DNA of 64,000 nucleotides from the NCBI RefSeq assembly GCF_900637635.1, contig NZ_LR134383.1, positions 267,501 to 331,500 on the forward strand, in the 5' to 3' direction. Under the pieces are notes generated by a model. That model was not told the DNA's origin. It worked only from the letters and a program-made list of their open reading frames with translations, and did not search any database. Source of the DNA: Legionella jordanis (GTDB taxonomy: Bacteria > Pseudomonadota > Gammaproteobacteria > Legionellales > Legionellaceae). Both the position numbers and the translations under genes were made by a program. This document shows, in pieces, positions 23,515 to 33,597 of the stretch (position 1 is the stretch's first letter; each line of letters starts with the position of its first letter).

Positions 23515-24171
23515 ATGGGACAGAAAGTAAACCCAATAGGTATAAGATTAGGTATCGTTCAAGATTGGAATTCCAAATGGTACGCCAGTAAGAATTACGC
23601 CCAACTTTTAAATCAAGATATCGATCTTCGTAAATACCTGAAGAAAAAGTTAATGGCAGCTGCTGTCAGCAAAATTCGCATTGAGCGTCCTGCCAGTAAT
23701 GCGGTAGTTACCATTCAAACTGCACGCCCAGGTGTAATTATCGGTAAAAAAGGTGGCGGTATTGAAGCATTGAGAAATGAAATTGCTTCAAAGCTAGGTG
23801 TTCCTGTTCATCTGAACATTGAAGAAGTGCGTAAGCCAGAGTTGGATTCAACTTTAGTCGCTGAAGGCATTGCTCAACAGCTTGAGCAACGCGTTATGTT
23901 CAGACGGGCTATGAAGCGTGCGGTTACTTCTGCAATGAAGGCTGGTGCAAAAGGCATTAAAATCTGTGTTAGTGGCCGATTGGGCGGTGCCGAGATTGCT
24001 CGTAGTGAATGGTATCGCGAAGGACGAGTTCCTCTACATACTTTCCGTGCCGATGTTGACTATGGTACTGCTGAAGCAAAAACCACCTATGGAATTATTG
24101 GCGTTAAAGTGTGGATCTTCAAAGGCGAAGTTCTTCCTCAGAAGAATCGCAAAGCTGATAACGCTAAGTAA
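23515..24171 (+). CDS. rpsC: 30S ribosomal protein S3
   Basis: S3 guards the mRNA entry channel. The 218-residue protein has the KH domain with the [11 protein letters not shown] loop (GXXG type) and the C-terminal [24 protein letters not shown]. It follows rplV by 2 bases with a GAGGAAT site. Confidence 0.98.
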   Translation: MGQKVNPIGIRLGIVQDWNSKWYASKNYAQLLNQDIDLRKYLKKKLMAAAVSKIRIERPASNAVVTIQTARPGVIIGKKGGGIEALRNEIASKLGVPVHLNIEEVRKPELDSTLVAEGIAQQLEQRVMFRRAMKRAVTSAMKAGAKGIKICVSGRLGGAEIARSEWYREGRVPLHTFRADVDYGTAEAKTTYGIIGVKVWIFKGEVLPQKNRKADNAK

Positions 24172-24186
24172 GTGAGGAATTAAGTT

Positions 24187-24600
24187 ATGTTACAGCCAAA
24201 ACGTACGAAATTTCGTAAGCAGATGAAGGGCCGAAACCGTGGTTTGGCTCAAAGAGGTTCAAAAATTAGCTTTGGTGAATTTGGTTTAAAGGCACTGGAA
24301 AGAGGTCGTTTGACTGCACGACAAATTGAAGCTGCCCGTAGAGCAATGACTCGTCACATCAAACGTGGTGGTAAAATTTGGATACGTGTATTCCCTGATA
24401 AACCAATCACTCAAAAGCCTCTTGAAGTTCGCCAAGGTAAGGGTAAAGGTAGTGTTGAATATTGGGTAGCCCAAATTCAACCAGGAAAGGTCTTGTTTGA
24501 AATGGAAGGTGTCAGTAAAGAGTTGGCTATGGAAGCATTTAATTTAGCCAAAGCGAAATTACCTTTCAAAGTAATTTTTGCAGAGCGTGAGGTGATGTAA
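24187..24600 (+). CDS. rplP: 50S ribosomal protein L16
   Basis: L16 positions A-site tRNA. The 137-residue protein has the N-terminal [18 protein letters not shown] and the [19 protein letters not shown] region; the arginine in EVR is the YcfD/RoxA hydroxylation site in E. coli. The stop overlaps the rpmC start by one base (TAATG). Confidence 0.97.
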   Translation: MLQPKRTKFRKQMKGRNRGLAQRGSKISFGEFGLKALERGRLTARQIEAARRAMTRHIKRGGKIWIRVFPDKPITQKPLEVRQGKGKGSVEYWVAQIQPGKVLFEMEGVSKELAMEAFNLAKAKLPFKVIFAEREVM

Positions 24601-24803
24601 TGAAAAACATTAAAGAGTTAAGAGAATTAACCCCTGATGAATTGCAAGCCGAACTGCTCACACTGCGAAAAGAGCAATTTAATTTACGGATGAAAAAAGC
24701 TAATGGCTCTTTAGATAAGACTCATCTTATCACCCAGGTCAGAAAAGGTATTGCAAGACTGAAAACAATTTTGACTGAGAAGGTAGGAAAGCGTCATGTC
24801 TAA
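24600..24803 (+). CDS. rpmC: 50S ribosomal protein L29
   Basis: L29 is a small two-helix protein near the tunnel exit. The 67-residue protein has the family pattern [24 protein letters not shown]. It is translationally coupled to rplP (1-base overlap) and overlaps rpsQ by 8 bases. Confidence 0.96.
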   Translation: MKNIKELRELTPDELQAELLTLRKEQFNLRMKKANGSLDKTHLITQVRKGIARLKTILTEKVGKRHV

Positions 24804-25047
24804 TATTGAAACAAATGCCAGAACATTAGTCGGTAAAGTCGTCAGTGACAAAATGCAAAAAACCATTGTTGTCATGATCGAGCGTACTGTAAAGCATCCA
24901 AAGTATGGCAAAATTATGAAGCGCAGAACCAAATTGCATGCTCATGATGAAAACCAAGTTGGAAAAATTGGAAATATTGTAAGAATTCGCGAATCTCGAC
25001 CACTCTCCAAAATGAAAAGTTGGGTATTAGTTGAAGTAATTTCCTAA
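24796..25047 (+). CDS. rpsQ: 30S ribosomal protein S17
   Basis: S17 is an OB-fold protein of the 30S body. The 83-residue protein has [20 protein letters not shown] and [15 protein letters not shown]. It starts inside the end of rpmC, with AGGTAGGAAAG as ribosome binding site. An 86-base gap containing a promoter follows. Confidence 0.97.
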   Translation: MSNIETNARTLVGKVVSDKMQKTIVVMIERTVKHPKYGKIMKRRTKLHAHDENQVGKIGNIVRIRESRPLSKMKSWVLVEVIS

Positions 25048-25083
25048 GAATTCTTTTGATTACTTTTAAAATACTTAGAGGCC

Positions 25084-25092
25084 TGATATAAT
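25084..25092 (+). promoter_or_regulatory. Extended -10 promoter before rplN
   Basis: TGATATAAT is a perfect extended -10 (TG, one base, TATAAT). It lies 41 bases before the rplN ATG in the only sizeable gap of the S10-spc region. No good -35 box stands 17 bases upstream, as is common for extended -10 promoters. It would let the spc genes be transcribed apart from the S10 genes, as in E. coli. Confidence 0.55.
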
Positions 25093-25133
25093 CAGCAGCC
25101 TTTTTCTGGTCGAATTTAGAGCTGGAGAATATA

Positions 25134-25499
25134 ATGATACAAATGCAGACAGTGCTCGACGTAGCCGATAATAGCGGAGCACGTAAAGTGATGTGTATCA
25201 AGGTGCTTGGCGGATCACATAGGCGCTATGCCCGTGTTGGTGACGTGATTAAAGTAAGCATTAAAGATGCAATACCACGTAGTAAAGTAAAAAAAGGCGC
25301 CGTAATGCGAGCCGTAGTTGTAAGAACAAGCCAAGGTGTGCGTCGTGATGATGGCTCACTGATTCGCTTTGATGGTAATGCAGCTGTGCTTTTGAACAAC
25401 CAAAATGAGCCTATTGGTACTCGTATCTTTGGGCCAGTGACTCGCGAACTGAGAGAACGATTCATGAAAATTATCTCTCTGGCTGCTGAAGTATTGTGA
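25134..25499 (+). CDS. rplN: 50S ribosomal protein L14
   Basis: L14 lies at the subunit interface, where RsfS also binds. The 121-residue protein matches the family throughout ([49 protein letters not shown]). First gene of the spc group. GGAG precedes the ATG. Confidence 0.98.
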   Translation: MIQMQTVLDVADNSGARKVMCIKVLGGSHRRYARVGDVIKVSIKDAIPRSKVKKGAVMRAVVVRTSQGVRRDDGSLIRFDGNAAVLLNNQNEPIGTRIFGPVTRELRERFMKIISLAAEVL

Positions 25500-25511
25500 G
25501 AAGGATTAGTT

Positions 25512-25838
25512 ATGAAGCGTATTAGAACAGGTGATACTGTGGTCATTACCACAGGCAAAAGTAAGAATCACATTGGTAAGGTACTAAAAGTCCTCGACAA
25601 TACCGTCGTTGTTGAGGGTGGTAACCTTATTAAAAAACATCTAAGGCCAAATCCTCAAATTAATCAGCAAGGTGGCATTGTCACTCGCGAAGCCCCAATC
25701 GATGTTTCCAATGTGGCTTTGTACAATCCAATATCCAAAAAAGCAGATAAAATTGGATTTAAATTTATTGAGAAAGACGGCAAGAAATACAAAGTCAGAT
25801 ATTTCAAATCGAATAATGAAATCATTGACATTGTCTAA
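25512..25838 (+). CDS. rplX: 50S ribosomal protein L24
   Basis: L24 starts 50S assembly. The 108-residue protein has an N-terminal KOW motif (about 4-36, with GDTVVITTGKSKNHIGKV) and the conserved KHLRPNPQINQQGGIVTREAPI. AAGGA precedes the ATG. Confidence 0.97.
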   Translation: MKRIRTGDTVVITTGKSKNHIGKVLKVLDNTVVVEGGNLIKKHLRPNPQINQQGGIVTREAPIDVSNVALYNPISKKADKIGFKFIEKDGKKYKVRYFKSNNEIIDIV

Positions 25839-25851
25839 TTAGGTGACGGAA

Positions 25852-26403
25852 ATGGCTAGACTGAAAGATTTTTACAAAAGTGACATCGTGCCAATGATGA
25901 TTAAGAAATTTGGCTATAAAAGTGTGATGGAAGTACCAAAAATTCTGAAAATTACACTAAATATGGGTGTTGGCGAAGCTGTAGGTGATAAAAAAATTAT
26001 GAATCATGCCGTAGAGGACATGACTCTTATCGCCGGACAAAAGCCCGTAGTTACGAAAGCAAAGAAATCCATTGCTGGATTTAAAATTCGTGAAGGGTGG
26101 CCGATTGGCTGCAAGGTAACTTTAAGACGCGAAAGAATGTATGAATTTCTAGATCGCCTGATTAGCATTACTTTGCCTCGAGTCCGAGACTTCCGTGGTC
26201 TTAATCCAAAATCCTTTGATGGAACTGGTAATTACAGCATGGGTATCCATGAACAAATCGTCTTCCCTGAGATCGATTTTGATAAAACTGACGGAATCCG
26301 TGGTTTGGACATTTGTATCACTACAAGTGCCAAAACTAATGAAGAAGCGAAGGCCTTGTTAGAAGCCTTCAACCTGCCTTTGAAGGACAGGGAAAAACAC
26401 TAA
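25852..26403 (+). CDS. rplE: 50S ribosomal protein L5
   Basis: L5 binds 5S rRNA in the central protuberance. The 183-residue protein starts at ATG 25852 after TAGGTGACGGA; an in-frame ATG 9 bases upstream lies before that site. [17 protein letters not shown] and [20 protein letters not shown] are typical. In E. coli, S8 represses the spc genes by binding near this start. Confidence 0.97.
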   Translation: MARLKDFYKSDIVPMMIKKFGYKSVMEVPKILKITLNMGVGEAVGDKKIMNHAVEDMTLIAGQKPVVTKAKKSIAGFKIREGWPIGCKVTLRRERMYEFLDRLISITLPRVRDFRGLNPKSFDGTGNYSMGIHEQIVFPEIDFDKTDGIRGLDICITTSAKTNEEAKALLEAFNLPLKDREKH

Positions 26404-26417
26404 TAAGGGTAAATATT

Positions 26418-26720
26418 GTGGCTAAGACATCAACACGCGCAAAAGAAGCAAAGAAAGCTAAGCTCGTCGCTAAGCATGCTCAGCGAAGAAGAGAGTTAAA
26501 AATTCTAATTAAATCGTCTACGGATTTTGATGAAATTATGGCAGCACAAGCTCAGTTGGCCAAGCTTCCAATTAATTCAAATCCTGTAAGACTTACAACG
26601 CGTTGCCAGCAATGTGGTCGCCCTCATGCGGTATATCGCAAATTTAAACTATGTAGGATTTGCTTAAGACAACAGTTAATGACTGGTAATGTCACTGGCG
26701 GCCGCAAATCCAGCTGGTAA
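26418..26720 (+). CDS. rpsN: 30S ribosomal protein S14, long form with four cysteines
   Basis: S14 is a 30S head protein. At 100 residues it is the long form usual in gamma-proteobacteria, which in E. coli lacks zinc ligands. Here C63, C66, C79 and C82 form CxxC-x12-CxxC (RCQQCGRP and LCRICLRQ), the zinc-ribbon pattern of the short C+ form. It may bind zinc. GTG start. Confidence 0.95.
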   Translation: MAKTSTRAKEAKKAKLVAKHAQRRRELKILIKSSTDFDEIMAAQAQLAKLPINSNPVRLTTRCQQCGRPHAVYRKFKLCRICLRQQLMTGNVTGGRKSSW

Positions 26721-26743
26721 ATTTTATTCTATGGAGAACAACT

Positions 26744-27139
26744 GTGAGTATGCATGATCCTGTTGCTGACATGTTGACTAGAATTCGTAATGGTCAGCAA
26801 GCTAAACATCAGAGCGTTACCCTGAATTCATCTAAGTTGAAAGAAGAAATAGCTAGGGTGTTAAAAGAAGAAGGTTATATTTTAGATTATACGATAGAAC
26901 CTCTTGAGAACAATCTTAAATCTATCACATTGCAATTGAAATACTATCACGGCAAGCCAGTCATTGAGCGTATTCTGCGTATTAGTCGCCCAGGTTTAAG
27001 AGTGTATAAATCATCTAAAGATTTATCTTCAGTACCAGGTTTTGGTGTTGCAATTCTTTCTACTTCCAAGGGAGTAATGACTCATATTGCAGCTAAAAAA
27101 CAGGGTGTTGGCGGTGAAATTATTTGTGAAGTGGCCTAA
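26744..27139 (+). CDS. rpsH: 30S ribosomal protein S8
   Basis: S8 organises the 16S central domain and represses the spc operon in E. coli. The 131-residue protein starts with GTG 26744 after TGGAGAA; ATG 26750 is an alternative two codons later. The C-terminal [27 protein letters not shown] is family typical. Confidence 0.97.
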   Translation: MSMHDPVADMLTRIRNGQQAKHQSVTLNSSKLKEEIARVLKEEGYILDYTIEPLENNLKSITLQLKYYHGKPVIERILRISRPGLRVYKSSKDLSSVPGFGVAILSTSKGVMTHIAAKKQGVGGEIICEVA

Positions 27140-27156
27140 TACTTGCGAGGAATGAT

Positions 27157-27690
27157 ATGTCTAGAGTAGCAAAAGCCCCAATTCATTTGCCTGCAAATGT
27201 TGAACTTACAATAGGGAAAGATAACCTAACCGTTAAAGGACCAAAAGGGTCACTTGTTCAGCACTATAATAAGCTGGTTAATGTGAGTAAAAGCGATAGC
27301 ACAATTGAATTTAAGCCGGCTTCCAATGATCCCAATGCTTGGGCTCATGCTGGAACAACACGAGCTTTAGTTAATAATATGGTGAAAGGTGTCACTACCG
27401 GCTTCGATGTGACCCTGGAATTAGTAGGTGTGGGTTATCGTGCCCAAGCCAGTGGTAAATCAATAACCTTGTCTTTGGGTTTTTCGCATCCGGTAGAGTA
27501 TCATTTACCGCAAGGCGTTACTGTTGAAACACCAAATAATACAACCATTGTAATTCGTGGTATTGATAAGCAATTGTTAGGACAAGTTGCTTCTGAAATC
27601 CGCGGTTTCAGACCTCCTGAGCCTTATAAGGGTAAGGGCGTTAAGTATGCTGGCGAAGTTATTGTTCGTAAAGAAGCCAAGAAGAAATAA
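27157..27690 (+). CDS. rplF: 50S ribosomal protein L6
   Basis: L6 sits by the sarcin-ricin loop near the factor-binding site. The 177-residue protein holds two tandem L6 folds; the C-terminal part has IRGIDKQLLGQVASEIRGFRPPEPYKGKG. A GCGAGGA site precedes the ATG. Confidence 0.98.
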   Translation: MSRVAKAPIHLPANVELTIGKDNLTVKGPKGSLVQHYNKLVNVSKSDSTIEFKPASNDPNAWAHAGTTRALVNNMVKGVTTGFDVTLELVGVGYRAQASGKSITLSLGFSHPVEYHLPQGVTVETPNNTTIVIRGIDKQLLGQVASEIRGFRPPEPYKGKGVKYAGEVIVRKEAKKK

Positions 27691-27700
27691 GGTGTAAGAG

Positions 27701-28063
27701 ATGAAGAATAAAGAGAATGCCCGTATAAGACGTGGTCTAAAGGCAAAAGCCATTCAACGGCGGAATCCTGAAAAGCCAAGATTGGTGGTTCATAGAAGCA
27801 GCTCACATATTTATTGCCAAATTGTCGTTCGTGATGCAAATGGTGATAAGGTTGTTGTTTGCTCATCAACATTGGACAAAGAGTTAAAATCCTCTCTCTC
27901 AGGCACTAAAGTTGAACAAGCTCATCAAGTCGGAAAACTACTTGGTGAAAGAGCTAAAGCAAGTAAGATTATTGAAGTTTCCTTCGACCGTGCTGGCTAT
28001 AGATACCATGGCAGAGTCAAAGCTCTGGCTGATGGCGCGCGTGAAGCTGGACTGAATTTTTAA
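27701..28063 (+). CDS. rplR: 50S ribosomal protein L18
   Basis: L18 binds 5S rRNA with L5. The 120-residue protein has a basic N-terminus and the conserved RLVVHRSSSHIYCQI and FDRAGYRYHGRVKALADGAREAGL. AAGG precedes the ATG. Confidence 0.97.
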   Translation: MKNKENARIRRGLKAKAIQRRNPEKPRLVVHRSSSHIYCQIVVRDANGDKVVVCSSTLDKELKSSLSGTKVEQAHQVGKLLGERAKASKIIEVSFDRAGYRYHGRVKALADGAREAGLNF

Positions 28064-28072
28064 GGAACGGTT

Positions 28073-28579
28073 ATGTCATTTGATGAAATCCAAAAAAGTG
28101 ACGGGTATCAAGAAAAGTTGGTATCTGTAACTCGTACCGCCAAAGTAGTAAAGGGTGGTCGTGTATTTGGCTTTGCCGTATTAGTGGTAGTGGGTGATGG
28201 CAAAGGAAAGGTAGGCTTTGGACGTGGTAAAGCCAGAGAAGTTCCAATTGCTATTCAAAAAGCGATGGATCAAGCTAGAAAGAACATGACCTACATTCCA
28301 TTGTCAGGTAACACCATTCATCATGAGATTACCTGGAATTATGGTGCGTCTAAGGTCTTCATGAAACCTGCTAGCGAAGGTACCGGAATTATAGCTGGTG
28401 GTGCAATGCGTGCTGTACTTGAGGTTTTGGGTGTACAAAATATTCTGGCTAAGAGTATTGGTTCTACTAATCCAAGCAACATTGTGCGAGCCACTATTAA
28501 TGCCCTTACCCATATTGGCACACCTGATTATGTCGCTGCAAAACGCGGTAAGTCAGTTGAAGAAGTGATGGCAGGTTAA
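28073..28579 (+). CDS. rpsE: 30S ribosomal protein S5
   Basis: S5 works with S4 in fidelity and mRNA unwinding. The 168-residue protein has the N-terminal double-stranded-RNA-binding-like domain ([22 protein letters not shown]) and the C-terminal S5 fold. The spectinomycin-site loop VVKGGR is wild type in pattern. Confidence 0.98.
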   Translation: MSFDEIQKSDGYQEKLVSVTRTAKVVKGGRVFGFAVLVVVGDGKGKVGFGRGKAREVPIAIQKAMDQARKNMTYIPLSGNTIHHEITWNYGASKVFMKPASEGTGIIAGGAMRAVLEVLGVQNILAKSIGSTNPSNIVRATINALTHIGTPDYVAAKRGKSVEEVMAG

Positions 28580-28581
28580 TA

Positions 28582-28767
28582 ATGAGCAAACAAATTAAAA
28601 TTACTTTAGTTAAAAGCACTATTGGCCGTAAGCCAAAGCATATCGAGATTGTTAAGCAACTTGGCTTGGGCAAATTAAACAGCAGCGTAATTCAGCAGGA
28701 TAATCCTTGTATTAGAGGTCTTATCAATGCTGTATATTACCTCGTGCAAGTTGAGGAGTGTGCATAA
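28582..28767 (+). CDS. rpmD: 50S ribosomal protein L30
   Basis: A 61-residue two-helix, three-strand protein. It has the family pattern [28 protein letters not shown]. It begins 2 bases after rpsE and ends flush with the rplO start, so translation is coupled; no strong ribosome binding site is seen. Confidence 0.95.
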   Translation: MSKQIKITLVKSTIGRKPKHIEIVKQLGLGKLNSSVIQQDNPCIRGLINAVYYLVQVEECA

Positions 28768-29202
28768 ATGAATTTGAATACACTGTCACCAGATCCAGGT
28801 TCTCGTAAAGCAAAAGCTCGAGTTGGAAGAGGTATAGGTTCTGGTTTAGGAAAAACTTGCGGCAAAGGGCATAAAGGTCAAAAAGCTCGAGCTGGTGGTT
28901 TTCATAAAATCAATTTCGAAGGCGGTCAGATGCCCATTCAACGCCGCTTGCCGAAAATGGGTTTCAAATCACGTGTTGCCCGTTTTATCGACCAAGTCAC
29001 TTTGAATGAATTACTTGCCTTAGGTGCTGAGAGTATTGATCTTCAAACTCTAAAGGACTCTGGACTGATCAATCGATCAATTCGCGAAGTCAAAGTTATT
29101 TTTTCTGGAGAAATAGATACTCCACTTAAGCTAAAAGGGTTGCGCGTGACTAAAGGTGCTCGTGCAGCAATTGAAAAAGCTGGCGGCAGTATTGAAGAGT
29201 GA
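28768..29202 (+). CDS. rplO: 50S ribosomal protein L15
   Basis: L15 is a late 50S assembly protein. The 144-residue protein has the glycine and arginine rich N-terminal tail (about 12-45: [20 protein letters not shown]) and [21 protein letters not shown] precedes the ATG inside rpmD. Confidence 0.97.
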   Translation: MNLNTLSPDPGSRKAKARVGRGIGSGLGKTCGKGHKGQKARAGGFHKINFEGGQMPIQRRLPKMGFKSRVARFIDQVTLNELLALGAESIDLQTLKDSGLINRSIREVKVIFSGEIDTPLKLKGLRVTKGARAAIEKAGGSIEE

Positions 29203-29204
29203 CT

Positions 29205-30533
29205 ATGAATAACCAGAGGCAATCATCAAGCCAATCCCGTGGTGGATTGGCAGAACTAAAGTCCAGGCTAATTTTTGTTGTGCTTGGAATTTTGGTTTAT
29301 AGATTAGGTGCGCACATACCGGTTCCTGGATTAGATCCACAGAAGTTAGCCAATTTTTTTGGTGAGCAGCAAAATACCATTTTTGGTTTGTTTAATATGT
29401 TTTCTGGTGGAGCTTTATCTCGGGTTACTGTGTTTGCTATAGGGATAATGCCATATATTTCAGCCTCCATTATTATTCAATTATTTTCAGTTGTTTCGCC
29501 AAAACTGGAGCAGCTTAAGAAAGAAGGTGAATCTGGAAAAAGAAAGATTAATCAGTATACACGTTATCTGACTCTACTCCTGGCCATCTTCCAATCTCTT
29601 GGAATGGCTCGTTGGTTAGCGGGTCAACAAATTGCTTTGCATGCTGATCTTTTCTTCTATTTCACCGCTGTGGTTACTCTTGTTACAGGAACAATGTTTC
29701 TAATGTGGCTCGGGGAGCAAATCACTGAAAAGGGCGTGGGCAATGGAATTTCCCTCATTATCTTTTCGGGTATTGTATCCAGCATGCCTCATGCTATTGC
29801 ATCTGTCTTTCAACAGGTTAGAGAAGGCCAAATGCAAGCATTAACCTTGCTGCTAATTGGTGTAATTGTCGTGGTTGTTACTGGCTTTGTGGTCTTTATG
29901 GAAAGGGCTCAAAGGCGAATTCGGGTCAACTATGCTCAGCGTACTCATGGACGTAAAGTATATGCTGCCCAAACAAGCCATCTGCCATTAAAGATTAATA
30001 TGTCAGGTGTGATTCCACCTATTTTCGCTTCCAGCATTATTTTGTTGCCTGCCACGCTTGCACAATTTTTTGCAAAAGGGAAAGGAATGGATTGGTTAGC
30101 TGATATCGGTATGGCGTTATCACCAGGTCAACCGCTTTACCTTATCATTTATGCTGCTGCAATATTATTCTTTGCTTTTTTCTATGCGGCATTGGTTTTC
30201 AATCCAAAAGATACTGCCGATAATCTAAAAAAATCAGGAGCTTATATTCCAGGTATCAGACCTGGTGAACAAACCACCCGTTATATTGATTCTGTCATGA
30301 CGCGGTTGACTTTGATAGGTGCACTGTATTTGGTATTGGTGTGTTTACTGCCACAAATTTTGATGTATACCTGGCATGTACCATTTTACTTTGGCGGAAC
30401 TTCGCTATTAATCATAGTTGTAGTAATTATGGATTTTGTAGCGCAAGTGCAGGCTCATCTAATGACTCAACAATATGATTCTTTGATGAAAAAAGCCAAT
30501 TTAAAAGGGACTAAGTTGCCCGGTCTTTTATGA
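29205..30533 (+). CDS. secY: Preprotein translocase subunit SecY
   Basis: SecY is the channel of the inner-membrane SecYEG translocase. The 442-residue protein has the ten-helix pattern, with the plug region after [10 protein letters not shown] and the cytosolic loops holding [15 protein letters not shown] and [26 protein letters not shown] 29205 is preferred (GAAGAG at proper spacing); an in-frame GTG at 29199 overlaps the rplO stop. Position after rplO is the standard spc arrangement. Confidence 0.98.
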   Translation: MNNQRQSSSQSRGGLAELKSRLIFVVLGILVYRLGAHIPVPGLDPQKLANFFGEQQNTIFGLFNMFSGGALSRVTVFAIGIMPYISASIIIQLFSVVSPKLEQLKKEGESGKRKINQYTRYLTLLLAIFQSLGMARWLAGQQIALHADLFFYFTAVVTLVTGTMFLMWLGEQITEKGVGNGISLIIFSGIVSSMPHAIASVFQQVREGQMQALTLLLIGVIVVVVTGFVVFMERAQRRIRVNYAQRTHGRKVYAAQTSHLPLKINMSGVIPPIFASSIILLPATLAQFFAKGKGMDWLADIGMALSPGQPLYLIIYAAAILFFAFFYAALVFNPKDTADNLKKSGAYIPGIRPGEQTTRYIDSVMTRLTLIGALYLVLVCLLPQILMYTWHVPFYFGGTSLLIIVVVIMDFVAQVQAHLMTQQYDSLMKKANLKGTKLPGLL

Positions 30534-30551
30534 TTCTTATCGGAGTTTTTA

Positions 30552-30665
30552 ATGAAAGTTAGAGCATCAGTAAAGCGACTTTGTCGTAACTGCAAAATTA
30601 TTAAGCGTAATGGAACTATCCGCGTTATCTGTAAAGATGCAAGGCATAAGCAAAAGCAAGGTTAA
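30552..30665 (+). CDS. rpmJ: 50S ribosomal protein L36
   Basis: A 37-residue protein beginning [15 protein letters not shown] and ending KQKQG. The zinc ligands C11, C14, C27 and H32 are present, so this is the zinc-binding (C+) form. A CGGAG site precedes the ATG. It lies between secY and rpsM, as in E. coli. Confidence 0.97.
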   Translation: MKVRASVKRLCRNCKIIKRNGTIRVICKDARHKQKQG

Positions 30666-30744
30666 GCTTTGCTTGATTTTAGTTCATTATAATAGTATTC
30701 TTCTGTCCCTTTGTGGCAGAGCAAAATAACGTTCGGAGAGACTA

Positions 30745-31101
30745 ATGGCTCGTATTGCAGGTGTTAATATACCGGATCATAAGCACATCGTGATAGCACT
30801 TACCTCCATTTATGGTATTGGTAAAACTACGGCAATCAATTTATGTAAAGCTGTAGGTATTGATGCAGCAACTAAAGTATCTCAGTTATCTGAAGATAAG
30901 ATTGAAGCCCTACGTACAGAAATTGCCAAGATGACTGTAGAAGGTGACTTACGTCGTGTTGTAACAATGAATATCAAACGGCTTATGGATTTAGGCTGCT
31001 ACCGTGGACTACGGCATCGTCGTGGTTTGCCATTACGAGGGCAGCGTACTAAAACCAATGCTCGTACTCGTAAAGGGCGACGTAAAGGTAGCAATATCTA
31101 A
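30745..31101 (+). CDS. rpsM: 30S ribosomal protein S13
   Basis: S13 contacts P-site tRNA through its basic C-terminal tail. The 118-residue protein has [25 protein letters not shown] and ends [16 protein letters not shown]. First gene of the alpha group. The 79-base gap before it may hold the S4-binding leader known in E. coli, which was not verified here. Confidence 0.98.
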   Translation: MARIAGVNIPDHKHIVIALTSIYGIGKTTAINLCKAVGIDAATKVSQLSEDKIEALRTEIAKMTVEGDLRRVVTMNIKRLMDLGCYRGLRHRRGLPLRGQRTKTNARTRKGRRKGSNI

Positions 31102-31120
31102 TTTTATGTAGGAACAAAAG

Positions 31121-31519
31121 ATGGCTATAAATAAGGCAAAACAGCAAAAAACTAGAAAAAAAGTAAAACGCGTGGTATCTGACGGTATCGTCCATATTCA
31201 TGCTTCTTTTAACAATACCATTGTTACTTTTACTGATCGTCAAGGTAATGCTCTATGCTGGGCTACTGCTGGTGGCTCTGGATTTCGTGGTTCGCGAAAA
31301 AGCACACCTTATGCTGCGCAAGTAGCGACTGAACGAGCTTCTGCCGTTGCTAAAGAGTATGGCATGAAATCAGTTGCAGTACTTATTGATGGTCCTGGAC
31401 CAGGCCGCGAATCTACCATTCGTGAGCTTATTTCTCAGGATTTCAAAATTGTTGAAATAACCGATGTGACTGGCATACCTCATAATGGATGTAAGCCACC
31501 TAAGAAACGTCGCGTATAA
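31121..31519 (+). CDS. rpsK: 30S ribosomal protein S11
   Basis: S11 lies on the 30S platform by the mRNA exit. The 132-residue protein has [21 protein letters not shown] and the C-terminal [25 protein letters not shown] precedes the ATG. Confidence 0.98.
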   Translation: MAINKAKQQKTRKKVKRVVSDGIVHIHASFNNTIVTFTDRQGNALCWATAGGSGFRGSRKSTPYAAQVATERASAVAKEYGMKSVAVLIDGPGPGRESTIRELISQDFKIVEITDVTGIPHNGCKPPKKRRV

Positions 31520-31534
31520 ATTCAGGAGTTTTTA

Positions 31535-32155
31535 ATGGCTAGATATCTTGGTCCAAAATGTAAATTATCAAGAAGAGAAGGTGCTGATTTATACTTGAAA
31601 AGCGGAGTTCGCGATTTAAAATCCAAGTGTAAAATTGAAAGGTTACCTGGGCAACATGCTGGAAATAAACCGCGCTTAAGCGATTACGGTATTCAGTTGC
31701 GTGAGAAACAAAAAATTAGACGCCTTTATGGGGTCTTGGAAAGACAATTCCACAACTATTACAAAAAAGCTTCACGTCAAGCTGGTTCAACTGGTGAAAA
31801 CTTGATGATGCTTCTTGAACGTCGTCTGGATAATGTTGTTTACCGCATGGGATTTGCTTCCACACGTGCCGAAGCAAGACAGTTGGTAGCGCATAAAGCA
31901 ATTCTGGTTAATGATGAAGTGGTCAACATTCCATCTTATCTGGTTAAACCTGGTGACGTCGTTTCTATTCGTCAAAAGGCTAAAGGACAAGGGCGTGTAC
32001 AGGCTGCTATTGCTCTTTCTGAACAACGTGCTCCCTGTGATTGGTTAACGGTTGATTCAGGAGCGATGAAAGGTACCTTTAGCTCAACGCCTACTCTAAA
32101 TGACTTAGCTAGTTATTATAACGTTAATTTAGTAGTAGAACTTTACTCTAAGTAA
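31535..32155 (+). CDS. rpsD: 30S ribosomal protein S4
   Basis: S4 nucleates 16S folding and in E. coli represses the alpha operon. The 206-residue protein has the S4 RNA-binding motif ([25 protein letters not shown]). CAGGAG precedes the ATG. Confidence 0.98.
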   Translation: MARYLGPKCKLSRREGADLYLKSGVRDLKSKCKIERLPGQHAGNKPRLSDYGIQLREKQKIRRLYGVLERQFHNYYKKASRQAGSTGENLMMLLERRLDNVVYRMGFASTRAEARQLVAHKAILVNDEVVNIPSYLVKPGDVVSIRQKAKGQGRVQAAIALSEQRAPCDWLTVDSGAMKGTFSSTPTLNDLASYYNVNLVVELYSK

Positions 32156-32172
32156 GCTCGGAGACAAACCGA

Positions 32173-33159
32173 ATGGACATACATGAAATGATGACGCCAT
32201 CTGTGCTTAAAGTAGATGCGAAGTCGCCTTACCACTCACGCGTCGTTCTTGAGCCTTTAGAGCGTGGCTATGGCCATACACTTGGTAATGCATTAAGACG
32301 AATTCTTTTGTCTTCCATGCCTGGGTATGCGATTACCGAAGTAGCTATTGATGGTGTTTTGCATGAATACAGCACTATTGAAGGCGTACAAGAAGATGTA
32401 GTGGACATTCTTTTAAATCTTAAGCAAGTTGCTATTAAACTTACAACAGGAAATGAAGCATTCCTGACTTTGAGTAAGGAAGGTCCATGCCAGGTTACTG
32501 CCGGAGACATTCAACTAACACATGGCCAGGAGATCATTAACCCTGAGCTTGTTATTGCAACATTGAATGAAAATGGCAAGCTGAACATGACTTTAAAGAT
32601 TGAAAAGGGTGTTGGCTTCCATTCTACTGATTCTTTCATTCGTAATTTTGATGATGAAATTGAGCACAAGTCAGTCGGTAAGTTAAAGGTAGACAACAGC
32701 TTTTCTCCTGTCAAAAAAGTGGCTTATTTCGTTGACAGCGCTCGTGTTGAAAACAGAACTGACCTCGATAAGCTAACCATCGATCTGGAAACGGATGGCA
32801 CTTTGGATCCAGAGGAAGCTATTCGCATCTCTGCTTCTATCTTGCAACGACAATTGCATGCATTCGTAGATATGAAATTTGAGGAATCTCGAACTGACAA
32901 TAAAGAGCGAAATGAATTTGATCCCATTTTGTTAAGACCAGTAGATGATCTCGAATTAACTGTTCGATCTGCAAACTGCCTGAAAGCAGAAAATATATAT
33001 TATATTGGTGATCTCGTTCAAAAAACCGAAAATGAATTGTTGAAGACACCAAATTTAGGTAAAAAATCTCTCACTGAAATTAAAGACGTACTCGCTTCAC
33101 GCTCTTTATCATTGGGAATGAAGCTAGAAAATTGGCCGCCAGCTAATCTTGGCGAATAA
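32173..33159 (+). CDS. rpoA: RNA polymerase alpha subunit
   Basis: Alpha dimerises to nucleate the polymerase and contacts activators. The 328-residue protein has the N-terminal assembly domain (about 1-235, with [18 protein letters not shown]) and the C-terminal DNA and activator-binding domain (about 250-325, with [23 protein letters not shown] and [16 protein letters not shown]). CGGAG precedes the ATG. Confidence 0.99.
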   Translation: MDIHEMMTPSVLKVDAKSPYHSRVVLEPLERGYGHTLGNALRRILLSSMPGYAITEVAIDGVLHEYSTIEGVQEDVVDILLNLKQVAIKLTTGNEAFLTLSKEGPCQVTAGDIQLTHGQEIINPELVIATLNENGKLNMTLKIEKGVGFHSTDSFIRNFDDEIEHKSVGKLKVDNSFSPVKKVAYFVDSARVENRTDLDKLTIDLETDGTLDPEEAIRISASILQRQLHAFVDMKFEESRTDNKERNEFDPILLRPVDDLELTVRSANCLKAENIYYIGDLVQKTENELLKTPNLGKKSLTEIKDVLASRSLSLGMKLENWPPANLGE

Positions 33160-33176
33160 TATTTAGGAGTTTTGTC

Positions 33177-33560
33177 ATGCGTCACCGTAACTCAGGCCGT
33201 AGTTTTAGCCGAACCAGCAGCCATAAAAAGGCCATGTTTTCAAACATGTGTAACTCTCTTATTGAGCATGAGTTGATTAAAACTACATTGCCTAAAGCAA
33301 AAGAACTGCGTACTTACATTGAGCCTCTTATCACAAAGAGCAAATCCGACTCAGTTGCCTCCAGACGTTATGTTTTTGATAGACTACGTTCTAAAAGCGC
33401 TGTTGGAAAGCTCTTCACCATCTTAGGTCCACGATATGTTGAGCGCCCAGGTGGCTATGTAAGAGTATTAAAGTGTGGTTATCGCGCTGGCGACAATGCA
33501 CCAATGGCTATCGTTGAGTTGGTTGACAGACCAGTTGCGGATAGCGATTCGGAAGAATAA
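33177..33560 (+). CDS. rplQ: 50S ribosomal protein L17
   Basis: L17 lies near the tunnel exit. The 127-residue protein begins [24 protein letters not shown] and ends with an acidic tail SDSEE. Last gene of the alpha group. TAGGAG precedes the ATG, and a strong terminator follows. Confidence 0.98.
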   Translation: MRHRNSGRSFSRTSSHKKAMFSNMCNSLIEHELIKTTLPKAKELRTYIEPLITKSKSDSVASRRYVFDRLRSKSAVGKLFTILGPRYVERPGGYVRVLKCGYRAGDNAPMAIVELVDRPVADSDSEE

Positions 33561-33566
33561 GCCAAT

Positions 33567-33597
33567 AAAAAATGCCCGCCTAAGCGGGCATTTTTTT
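33567..33597 (+). terminator. Rho-independent terminator after rplQ
   Basis: A 7-bp GC-rich stem (33573-33579 with 33584-33590, loop CTAA) is preceded by six A and followed by seven T, so the A and T runs can extend the stem. This is the only classical terminator seen in the 33-kb translation block and marks its end. Confidence 0.93.

Noticed and set aside
30688-30693. TATAAT before rpsM as a promoter
   Set aside because: No -35 box at suitable distance and no TG extension; AT-rich gaps often contain this hexamer.
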